Below are positions 55,285-64,000 of a stretch of 64,000 nucleotides of DNA, piece after piece (the stretch's first letter is position 1; the number at the start of each line of letters is the position of its first letter). This DNA comes from Eustoma russellianum (Eukaryota > Streptophyta > Magnoliopsida > Gentianales > Gentianaceae). The notes under the pieces were generated by a model. It ran no database searches. It was not told the origin of the DNA and was given only the letters and a program-made list of their open reading frames with translations. The DNA is taken from the NCBI GenBank assembly GCA_036186865.1, contig AP025071.1, forward strand, positions 13,612,475-13,676,474, in the 5' to 3' direction. A program made the position numbers and the translations under genes.

Positions 55285-55777
55285 CCAAACTTGAACAACC
55301 TTTCTTGGTTTTGAAATGTTAAAATCATGTTGCATATAATGAACAAATAGTGGATTTTGATACATAGAATATGATGGAAAAGGGGCTGCACATTTATGTC
55401 TAGTTGGATAAGCATTGTAAGTTCTATATGCATTTGAATGTTGCCATGTATATGAGTTATATCTTGGCCGTGAGTTATCATAGTTTCTAGGCCGTGTATA
55501 AGCATTGAATTTAGGCCGAGAGTATGTCATGTTCTTCACATAAGCATGTTGTTGCATATAAGGCATAACTTGAGCAGATTGCATACTACTTTGTTTAGGC
55601 ATTCTTGTATACATGTAAGCATGGTTTCTAGGTGTATTTACCTTCCTATATGTTGATGCATTTTGCAATCTTTGTGATGAAGGTGGTGTGGGCAGAATAG
55701 GTTCATTTCTAAATGCATTTGGCCTATATTTCATGTTGGTTGAAGATGATACAAATGTTGTTTCCTTAGGTGTGTAT
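55261..55777 (-). pseudogene. gag: Copia H gag, C-terminal part
   Basis: Encodes the gag tail (MKYRPNAFRNEPIL, the Tyr-Arg-Pro repeats, QVWVPKGTLT) and stops at 55261. Cut at 55777 by the LTR of gypsy F. The N-terminal gag, primer site and 5' LTR of H must lie beyond F, right of the window, or be lost. Confidence 0.92.
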
Positions 55778-55778
55778 T

Positions 55779-55982
55779 GATGAGGCTGAGGAGCAGCCCC
55801 CTAATGAGGAGCTTGCACAAGGTGCCCTTAACCATAAGGGGCCTTTGACAAGGAGCCAAACCAAGAGGCTTAATGGTTTTCAACTTGGTTTTGATGTTGG
55901 CTCTTTTCTAACCAAACATGTGCAAGATGAACCAATGGATGTTCCTCCTAAATGGGTGCTCATTGTTGAGCTTAAGAACTGA
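55779..55982 (+). pseudogene. Gypsy pol C-terminus encoded inside LTR F
   Basis: Reads from the LTR start in frame T GAT GAG: acidic start, GPLTRSQTKRL, FLTKHVQDEP, PPKWVLIVELKN and stop at 55982. It has no start codon of its own in F and, being in a 5' LTR, is not expected to be translated. In the 3' LTR of an intact copy it would complete the pol protein. Confidence 0.75.
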
Positions 55983-56845
55983 TTATCCAATGATAATCAG
56001 TCCGCTTGTTGGTGCCGTTTCTGTGGCTTTTAGTTGTCTTTTCGTTTGCTTATTTTAAAGTTTGTTTAGAATACTTATGTTTGGTGTATGAGTGTGTTTT
56101 GTAGGTGTTACAAGTCTTGGATCAAACATCTTGAGCTTTGGAAAGGAGGGCTTGGAGAGTCCCTATTTTTCAGGAAGGCAGCTAGACACCAGTCGGTATT
56201 TTGGACGCCTAGGTTGGAGTACTGATCCAAATGGGTTCAAACCACTTGGAGGTTTCAGATAACTCAATTTGTGATGATTTTTATGTTTTACACTTTTGCT
56301 AATTCGGGCTGCAAGATGGACCGAAATCAGGTGCAAGTTGGGAGTCCAGAATGGAAAGTACTGAAGATCACTGGATGGATACCTAATTTTTGGAGGCCCG
56401 TATCTCTGTCAAGAAGAGTCCAAATGAGGTGATTCAAAAGCCCAAATTCAAGGGAATTTCATGAGCTACAACTTTGCTGAAGAGTGCAAACCCTAATTCG
56501 GCGTGTAGAAGCGGGTAGAAGCCAGTAACCGACAGGGTGTAATTCCAGTACGAGATTTTAGGGATTTGCCAAGAAAAAGGAAGTTACCAAAATTAAATCA
56601 TTGGCAAAAGGAAGGCAATTGGCGTTTTCAAGGAAGTCAAAGGAGGCACAAGGCAAGTCTAGAAGGATGGTAATAATGCAATAATTGATGATTGAGACAA
56701 TAATTGAGGATTTGCCAAGAGAAGGGAACTTACCAAAATTAACAAAATTCAGATTTGTGCACATCAAAGGAAGGAGGCGCCAAAGGGGAGCATCCAAGAA
56801 ACCCTAGCCGTTTTTTGTGAAGGAGTTTTACAAGACTTGTAATCA

Positions 56846-56852
56846 TATAAAT
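56846..56852 (+). promoter_or_regulatory. TATA box of gypsy LTR F
   Basis: CATATAAATAG about 100 bases before an AATAAA signal; marks the U3/R region. Confidence 0.65.
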
Positions 56853-57226
56853 AGATCACTTAGCCTTTCTTTGAGTAGTTAGACTATTTTTCATCTTTGA
56901 ACTAAAAACCCTAGTGTTTTATGTTATCTTTTGTTCTTGAGTTTTCTTGAATAAAAGTTTGTGTTTTTCCTTTGGTTTACACATATCTAAATCAAGGCTA
57001 GACCCAATTAAGGATTGTGTGTTCCTTGTTGGTGATCCACAATCCAAGGATACGGAACGACGTGTTGGATTGAGCGGATTCAAACACACCTAACCAAACG
57101 ATTTTGGAGGCTTGAAGGAAGGTGGTTGCTTGGCACCATTGTCCATCACATTCAAGGCTTGAAGGACGTTTGGAGAGTGAAGAAAGATCGGGACAACATC
57201 AATATACGAACCAAATTCGTATCAAG

Positions 57227-57238
57227 TGGTATCAGAGC
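57227..57238 (+). other. Primer-binding site of gypsy F
   Basis: TGGTATCAGAGC after the LTR end GTATCA and two spacer bases. Confidence 0.93.
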
Positions 57239-58315
57239 TCTCGTTTATCTTCATCTCACATATCTTTTCTTTTGTCATTTGTGTCATTCTTGTTATTCTC
57301 AATCATTCAAAAAAAAAAAAAAAACGCTTCTTGTCAAAAAAAAAAAAAAAATTTTTGATCTTTTACTTCATTTCATCAAAAACAAAAACAAAGATTGTTC
57401 TTTTCTTTCAGTCCAACGGAAACCACAAAAAAAAGACTTCACCTTTTGCATCACTATTGATCACCTATCGTTAAAGATCTCATCTTTAACACACTTAATC
57501 ATAGGATCCTTGTCGTTTGCATTGAATAGGATTTAACTCCACCTAAAATCAGTCCAAGGCCTAAAAGAAGCTACCTTTGAGTCAAATACCTTGTTGTTAT
57601 CGAAGCTTTTAATTAAATTTGCTTGTGTGATATTGAATACAAGTTTGTTTGTTTTGGTTGTATTGGTATCCAAGGAAAAATCTGTTCTTTCTACTACACA
57701 TCCATACAAACACAAAAAGGATCATCTTTCAAGCATACACAACTGATTTTCGCAACAACAAACAAAGGTTGCATCAAGGCTGCGTTGAACGTCAAAAAAA
57801 AAAAAAAAAAGGCAAAGAAAACGTGCACAACCCAACAAAAAAGAAGTGCACAAAGAAAGGAAGAGAAAAGAAGTTCTTTTTGTCCAAAAGTTCCATCTTT
57901 TTGCATCCACTATCCAAGTTGACAAAAGCAAAACAAAACCGTGTGTTTGCCCCAAAACAACACGCATAAAACCTTCAAATTCTCAACCTTGGATACACAT
58001 TCATACTATCAATCAAAGAGCTTGCATTTGATATTGCATAAGTTGGTTTAATTAAAGATTGCCCAGGACAACCCCTAGCAATTCTTTGGTTCAGCCAACT
58101 ACATCACTTTTGGTTTCTTGTTTCTTTGAATCATAGCTATTAAGTGTGTTTTAAATTGTGCTCTAAACTTCTTGACGCTGTTTTACCACTTGTTGACCAA
58201 TTGGTGTTTTTGAAGGCAAAAGAAGCTTGCAAGGAAAGAAAACGAAACAGATTGTGGTTAGCCAATTTGGGACTTGCCTTAAGAGGTTCTAGCTCAAGAT
58301 TGGCCAAGGAAAAAA
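57239..58315 (+). other. Leader of gypsy F
   Basis: Non-coding leader with several A-runs of 14-17 bases (about 57309, 57337 and 57794). Short ORFs overlap on both strands and are low complexity, so none is called. Ends at copia I, flank AAAAA. Confidence 0.7.
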
Positions 58316-60992
58316 TGTTGTGATATATTATGTTTGAGTGATTGCAAAATGCATATGTGTGCATATGTGTAATTGTTGTGCAAAATGTATATGTGTGCAT
58401 ATGTGTAATTGTTATGATGATTGCAAATAGATATATCATGTTTGAATGATTGGAAGATGCATATGTGAGCATGTATGTGTAACGTTTAAATGTGAAATTG
58501 TTTTGGCAAGGCATGAACTTATGAACTTATGAGCTGAATGTGAAATTGCTTGAATGAATCAAGATTGAACAAGTTTGATTAAGATCATGAGATTGAACTT
58601 GGCCAATTCAATCACATATCTTAATCAAGACATGTTCAAACTGATCTTAGATTATATATGCCAATACATGTTGTTCAAACTGATCTTAGAAGATATATAT
58701 GCCAATACATGTTGATAATATGATCTAACCAAGCCTTGAAGTCACATGACTTACAATATAAGGCAAATTGTTCGGTTTAGTATCCTATTGCAGGTTTTGG
58801 TTCATATCTTGGGCAAATGAACTCCAAATTGAGTCATTCAAAAGCCCACATGATCCTTATTCAATTTAGAATCTAATTGGCTGAGGAAAGGCATGCTTGG
58901 CACGGGTTAAAACTGAATTGACCCGGTGGGAAGCTTATTGACCTATATAAGGGCTATTTTGGTAATTTCACCATTTGGACTTCTCATTCTTATTTGGTCT
59001 TCTTCCAACTGATTTATATGATCATATGACACATTTATAAGTCATGTCACATCATGGCAAAGATGAATCTAGAGCAGCACCATGTCCAGGTTCATCCTAG
59101 GACAAAGTTCCTATTTTTGTGCTAAGGGGTATTCTGGTCTTTTCACTTGCCAATGGATCTTCCAACATGTTATATATTGTTTATATGATGTTTATATGTG
59201 TTTATGTCACATATGGTACGTGCCCTATTTTTATGGAAACGAGCAGCATGGTATCTCAATTGGAATTCTTATATCATGGTTATCACATCTATGGTTTTCT
59301 TGGAATTCTTGGTATTCTTCATATGGTTTTCTATGCTATATGATTGAAGACCAAGTCAAATTCAAAGGCTTAGCTGAATTTTCTCTATCTTTTAGCTATA
59401 TACCAACGGCCATTTTTGTTCAAAGTTGGAGCAAAAATCTCTCAACCAAGAAAGATGCAAACGGCTATATGATTCAAAATATTGGAGACCAATTCAAACT
59501 CAAAGGCTAGCTGATTTCTCTCTATCTTTCACCTCATTCCAACGGCCATTTAGTGTTCAAAATGAGGAGATAAAGTTGTTCAAAATACATGCCAATTCAG
59601 CTGCATACATGGCAAGTTATTTACACATGGATATTGATGATTGGAGCTGTTTTTAAACGGTCAAATGGAGTTATTTTCCACCTCAGCTCCAACGTCTATA
59701 ATGCATAAGATGAAGGATAAGATTTCGGCTGGAAGACAAATTCAAAGCAACAAAAGATAAGCTTCATTTGACTAGCTAGAAAAGTGCTGAATTTTCTCCA
59801 TTTCTCAAGCCATTCCAACGTCTCTTAAGAGGAGCCTTTAGGCTGTCCTCTTGGCTATAAATAGCTCCAAGGATGAAGAAGAGATGCACACCAACGAAAG
59901 CAAAAGAAAAGCAAGCAAGGCATTCAGCTCTTTGTCTCCATTCTTCTCTTCTTCTCTTCTATATTGAAGAACACATTTGCAGCAAGCTTTATGATTGTAT
60001 AGTTCTTCATTTCTTGTCATTTCAACACCTTTTAAACGACATATTGTGAGGGAGAAGCTGGTGTATAAAGCTTACTCCTTAGAGGTGAGCAAAAGGTGCA
60101 AAGGTGCAAAGGTGAAACAAACTAGTGCTGATTTTCAGTTTTGGTGCAGCCTCTTGAAGAAGTTGGTGAAAAGCTTCTTCCTTTGGCTTTGTAAGGTGAC
60201 TTTGGTGTTTGGTGTTTAGTGAAATCCAAGAGAAGGTGTCTCTTGGGACTGGAGTAGGTCACATTGACCGAACCAGGATAATTCCTTGTGTTCTTTACTT
60301 ATTTCCTGCACTTACTGTTTTCTGGCTGAAAGTTACACTAACTTGGCACGCATAATTGAACAAGCAAACAGTCTTAGAATTGCATGAATTTTGGATATAT
60401 TATACTTCAATGTGTTAGCTTTCAGTAGCCGCAAGAATCACTAAATTCTGAGGAGTTTAGCTCATTCAAATCGTCTTCACAAAATTGTTGCTACATTCTG
60501 TGAACAGTTCTGACCAGTGTGCAAACTTGTGCAATTTGAATAGGCTATCCTTCGAATCTTGGAGTGAGCCTTATATCAAATTAAACTAGACATCTTGAGG
60601 TTTAATTTGACATAAGATTCATCAAAATAGCACGGGTAGATTTTGAGATATTGTTGTTTGAAGTTAAGCTAACATTCTGCCTGAAACTGCCAGAATTGCA
60701 CACTTTACTTCTCTTGCTTATTTGAACGTGCTAACTTGCTTGGAATTGACTGAATTTTTTATGACATATTATAAACATTCTAAACTTGATCTCTGCCAAG
60801 TTTGAGAGCTTGCACAGGTGTATAAGTGGTTCAACCAAAACGTTCAAAGTAGTGAACTGTTTCTGGAATTTTCAGAACCTGAGGCTAAAGAGGCAAAGGG
60901 GTCTTCAAACAAGTTTTTGAAGGTAATTATAGTGTAATTTCCGCTAATCCACTATTCACCCCCCCCTCTAGTGGTGCTATACAGGTCCAACA
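58316..60992 (+). repeat. 5' LTR of element I (2677 bp)
   Basis: TGTTGTGATATATT to GGTCCAACA. Lacks the segment of B beginning at about 42661 (after CTATGCTA) and joins to a GATTGAAGACCAA segment like that of A. TATA box at 59856-59862. Confidence 0.95.
59856..59862 (+). promoter_or_regulatory. TATA box of LTR I
   Basis: GGCTATAAATAGC in the conserved place. Confidence 0.7.
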
Positions 60993-60994
60993 AT

Positions 60995-61006
60995 TGGTAT
61001 CAGAGC
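60995..61006 (+). other. Primer-binding site of element I
   Basis: TGGTATCAGAGC, two bases after the LTR; next base A. Confidence 0.95.
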
Positions 61007-61178
61007 AAGGTTGAGCACCATATTCTTATGTGAGCTGAAAACGGTTTACACTCCAAGTTGCAAAGTTGCTGGAAATTTTCTGGTTGTCTTATATTCTTCA
61101 TATTTGGTATCTACAACAAGGTGACACTTTCTTTCCTTCTTATAAGTGTTTTAAACGTTTTCTCACACACTAAGAAGC

Positions 61179-63266
61179 ATGTCTAAGTCACACATGAAAA
61201 TAGAATTAGAAGGCATGTCCACACAAAGACCACCTCTTTTTGATGGAGAAAACTTTAGTCATTGGAAACTTAGGATGAAATTGTTCTTAATGGCTATTGA
61301 TATAGACTTGTGGTCTATCATTGAAGATGGACCTTATGTGCCTACTAAGCATGTTATAATTGATGGCTTATCACAAGAAGTTGAGAAATATAGAAAAGAT
61401 TGGAGTGATGAAGATAAAAAGAAAATGAGTCTTAATGCTAAAGCAATGCAATTATTGTTGAATGGTTTAAGTAGGAGTGAATCTGCCTATGTCTCTTCAT
61501 GTTTAAGTGCAAAGGATATGTGGAAATGTCTTGAAATGAAGCATGAAGGAACTAATCAAGTAAAGGAATCAAAGATTAATATGTTAATGACTACACTTGA
61601 AACATTTCATTTACTGCCTAATGAATCAATTGTTGATATGGATTTAAGGCTTACAAACTTATACAATTCACTTGAATCCCTTGGTAAAACGTTTTTGATG
61701 AAAGAAAAAGTGCAAAAAGTTTTGAGAAGTTTGCCAATTGAATGGGATGCCAAAGTTAGTGCCATTGAAGAAAGCAAAGATCTTTCTCAAATAAAACTTG
61801 ATGAATTGATAGGTTCTTTAAAAGTTTATGAAAACAAGTTGAATATAAGAAAGGCTGAAACTAGTAACAAGTCTAAATCACTTGCATTTGTAACAAATGA
61901 ACCCGAATCATCTAATCAAGCCGAGTATGAAAGTGATGATGAAAGTGATGAAGAAGACATAATGTTGTTAGCTAGGCGTTTAAGGAAGTTTTTCAAGAAA
62001 AGACCAACTAAAAGACAAGCAAAATCAGCTGCCCCTATCAATGTGAAATCTAACAAACAAGATGGTAAATGGTATGATAAAGAACTTAAGTGTTATGAAT
62101 GTGGCAAACAAGGACACATTTCATATGATTGTCCAAACAAGAACAAAAACCGTGACATGGATGAAAAGACAAGGACAAAAACTAGAGTAGAACCTATGCA
62201 AAGGAGGAAGAAAGCTCTCAAGGCAAGTTCAAGCACTTGGGATGACACATCTTCATCCGAATCCGAGGAGGAACCTGAAGTTGCACAAACATGTTTGGCT
62301 TCAAAGTCTACAAATGAGGTAACATTCGATTCTGACTCTGAATGTGATTTTACTCAAGATGAATTGTTGGATGAATTAGAAAAGTTGCATGATAGATATA
62401 AGAAGCTATCCAAGGAGAAGAAAAGAATAGTTGAGGAGAAGAACAAGTTGGAGACGTCTAACTTGAATCTAACTTCTCAACTAGAAGTTCTTCAACTTGA
62501 ATCATCTAACACTATTAGTTCAATGCAAAATCAGATTAAGGAACTTAAGAACAAACATGAAAATGTGCAATGTGTGCAATGTGTTGATTACAACGTTTTA
62601 AAGTCTAAATTACATGAAATACAAACTGAATTTGAATCATTAAAAGCATGCAACCTAGACTTGATCAAATCTTTAGAACAATTTAAGAATGGTTCCAACA
62701 TGTTAGACACTCTTATTGCATCTCAAAAGCATGGAAATGACAAACAAGGTCTTGGATATGTTAAAGAAGCTGAATACACACCTAAGGAAACAACATTTGT
62801 ATCATCTTCAACCAACATGAAATATAGGCCAAATGCATTTAGAAATGAACCTATTCTGCCCACACCACCTTCATCACAAAGATTGCAAAATGCATCAACA
62901 TATAGGAAGGCAAATACACCTAGAAACCATGCTTACATGTATACAAGAATGCCTAAACAAAGTAGTATGAAATCTGCTCAAGTTATGCCTTATATGCAAC
63001 AACATGCTTATGTGAAGAACATGACATACTCACGGCCTAAATTCAATGCTTATACACGGCCAAGATATAACTCATATACATGGCAACATTTAAATGCATA
63101 TAGAACTTACAATGCTTATTCAACTAGACATAAATGTGCAGCCCCTTTTCCATCATATTCTATGTATCAAAATCCACTATTTGTTCATTATATGCAACAT
63201 GATTTTAACATTTCAAAACCAAGAAAGGTTGTTCAAGTTTGGGTACCTAAAGGTACACTAACATGA
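61179..63266 (+). CDS. gag: Copia gag of element I (695 aa)
   Basis: Intact: same domain order as in B (gag domain, CCHC knuckle, coiled coil, Tyr-Arg-Pro tail, QVWVPKGTLT end). Six residues shorter than B owing to a different number of tail repeats. Confidence 0.96.
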   Translation: MSKSHMKIELEGMSTQRPPLFDGENFSHWKLRMKLFLMAIDIDLWSIIEDGPYVPTKHVIIDGLSQEVEKYRKDWSDEDKKKMSLNAKAMQLLLNGLSRSESAYVSSCLSAKDMWKCLEMKHEGTNQVKESKINMLMTTLETFHLLPNESIVDMDLRLTNLYNSLESLGKTFLMKEKVQKVLRSLPIEWDAKVSAIEESKDLSQIKLDELIGSLKVYENKLNIRKAETSNKSKSLAFVTNEPESSNQAEYESDDESDEEDIMLLARRLRKFFKKRPTKRQAKSAAPINVKSNKQDGKWYDKELKCYECGKQGHISYDCPNKNKNRDMDEKTRTKTRVEPMQRRKKALKASSSTWDDTSSSESEEEPEVAQTCLASKSTNEVTFDSDSECDFTQDELLDELEKLHDRYKKLSKEKKRIVEEKNKLETSNLNLTSQLEVLQLESSNTISSMQNQIKELKNKHENVQCVQCVDYNVLKSKLHEIQTEFESLKACNLDLIKSLEQFKNGSNMLDTLIASQKHGNDKQGLGYVKEAEYTPKETTFVSSSTNMKYRPNAFRNEPILPTPPSSQRLQNASTYRKANTPRNHAYMYTRMPKQSSMKSAQVMPYMQQHAYVKNMTYSRPKFNAYTRPRYNSYTWQHLNAYRTYNAYSTRHKCAAPFPSYSMYQNPLFVHYMQHDFNISKPRKVVQVWVPKGTLT

Positions 63267-63334
63267 ACTTAACTTGTCTAACCTTGAAAGGACCCAAAAT
63301 CAAAGGGTACCTAAGTTGTTATTTACATTTGTAG
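63243..63334 (+). other. Candidate 92-nt gag-pol intron (element I)
   Basis: GT at 63243 on a gag codon boundary, AG at 63333-63334; same as in A, B, C and H. Confidence 0.55.
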
Positions 63335-64000
63335 GTACATAACATCAAAGAAAGACAAGTTGCTGGTTATAACAACAAAGAAGATGAAAAGAACAAAACC
63401 AATTGGATAGTTGATAGTGGTTGCTCAAGACATATGACGGGCAACAAAAATTTGTTTAGCACACTTAAGAACGTTGCAAAAGGTGGCAAAGTTACCTTTG
63501 GAGACAACAACCAAGGCCAAATAATTGGCAAAGGCAAGGTTGGTGATCCAAACAAGTTTGAGATCAAAAACGTCCTACTTGTAAGTAACTTAACCTTTGA
63601 GCTTTTAAGTGTTTCTCAACTATGTGACAACAACTTGAATGTTCTCTTCTCCTCCACCTCTTGTAAGATAATGGATAAAAACAATCAAGTTGTGTTAAAA
63701 GGGAAACGTGAAGGAAACATATATGTGCTTAACATGGATGATATGCTAAGTAGTAACACAAAATGTCTTGTTTCACATGAATCTGATCCCAATCTTTGGC
63801 ATAGACGTTTAGGACACATAGGTATATCAACCTTAGAAAAACTACACGCTAAAAGTCTTGTTAAAGGATTGCCTAAACTTAACTTGAATGATTTTCAACT
63901 ATGTGAATCTTGTATCAAAGGCAAACATGTTAGAGAATCCCTTAAGTCTAAAACCGAGGTCACAACATCAAGAATACTAGAACTCTTGCATATAGACTTA
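63335..64000 (+). CDS. pol: Copia pol of element I, truncated by the window edge
   Basis: Open to the last base: protease DSGCSRHMTG, HHCC finger LWHRRLGHIG to CESCIKGKH, and the start of integrase. No stop seen. RT and RNase H would follow right of the window. Confidence 0.93.

Larger units (their letters stand above)
38892..55777 (-). mobile_element. Copia element H, deleted and multiply interrupted
   Basis: Minus-strand copia copy whose parts are: gag tail (55777-55261), pol (55192-53228 and 41602-41154), then a TRIM and the last 2 kb of the 3' LTR (40925-38892). It lies in gypsy D. Its 3' part of pol and part of the LTR were lost at a 10-bp microhomology. Element B splits pol and gypsy F cuts gag. 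Confidence 0.9.
55778..57224 (+). repeat. 5' LTR of gypsy F (1447 bp)
   Basis: TGATGAGGCTG to TTCGTATCA, two bases before the primer site. TATA box TATAAAT at 56846-56852 and AATAAA at 56950-56955. No gene besides the pol C-terminal remnant. Confidence 0.82.
55778..58315 (+). mobile_element. Ty3/gypsy element F, 5' LTR and leader
   Basis: LTR 55778-57224, primer site 57227-57238 and leader to 58315, where copia I is inserted. Inserted into gag of H; the left flank is TGTAT and its partner would lie right of the window. The leader resembles that of gypsy D. Confidence 0.82.
58316..64000 (+). mobile_element. Copia element I, 3' part beyond window
   Basis: 5' LTR (58316-60992), primer site, intact gag and the first 666 bases of pol before the window edge. 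Inserted in the leader of gypsy F; the right target duplication is outside. Gag is nearly identical to B, but the U3 is shorter and rearranged. Confidence 0.95.

Noticed and set aside
55770..55982. Independent small gene
   Set aside because: The apparent start is a GTG in copia H; from 55778 it is the LTR-encoded pol tail, matching J and L.
57122..58031. Several ORFs of 60-136 codons in the gypsy F leader
   Set aside because: Overlapping on both strands and built on A-runs and Lys/Phe-rich sequence; no similarity recognised.

Overview
The window looks like plant nuclear DNA, probably pericentromeric or other repeat-rich heterochromatin. I found no host gene, rRNA, tRNA gene or bacterial-type feature. 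Almost every base belongs to an LTR retrotransposon or a derivative of one. Every primer-binding site seen is TGGTATCAGAGC, the complement of the plant initiator tRNA-Met 3' end. The dominant family is a Ty1/copia element resembling the SIRE/Maximus lineage, with very long LTRs (2.6-2.9 kb). Older hosts are Ty3/gypsy elements. There are also two miniature (TRIM-type) elements, one LINE remnant and three (AT)n tracts. The species cannot be read from this sequence.

Layout. 1-8689: copia element A (+), 5' LTR cut by the window edge, inserted in gypsy E. 8690-13061: gypsy E (-), gag start to reverse transcriptase, interrupted at 11168-12373 by a chimeric LTR/TRIM insertion J with a CCATA target duplication. 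13062-17212: gypsy K pol (-), carrying solo LTR L (13416-14593, duplication CACTC) and a palindromic LTR insertion P (14928-16405, duplication ACTCG). 17213 to about 20900: leader, primer site and long LTR of another element M (-). About 20950-23560: non-autonomous copia derivative G. 23832 to about 24440: LINE endonuclease fragment. About 24480 onward: old gypsy D (+), which is the outer host of the right half.

Nesting on the right. D gag is split after its tenth codon by complete copia element C (25156-36869, duplication CTAAC). D resumes at 36875 and is interrupted at 38892 by copia element H (-). H contains a TRIM (40926-41159) next to a microhomology deletion, a complete young copia element B (41603-53222, duplication AAGAG), and a gypsy element F (from 55778). 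F in turn is split by copia element I (58316 to the window end).

Working parts. The copia elements have gag (about 700 aa) and pol (protease, integrase, RT, RNase H; 1070 codons). In every copy, pol lies in a different frame from gag. The pol frame is closed by a TAG directly before pol. A 92-nt stretch with GT...AG ends at the same place in all five copies would, if spliced out, remove the stops and join gag to pol in frame. This is the main candidate for something undescribed. The palindromic LTR with a perfect target duplication, the LTR/TRIM chimera, and the pol C-terminus carried inside three gypsy LTRs are the other notable observations. B and C have near-identical LTR pairs and intact ORFs, so they are recent insertions.
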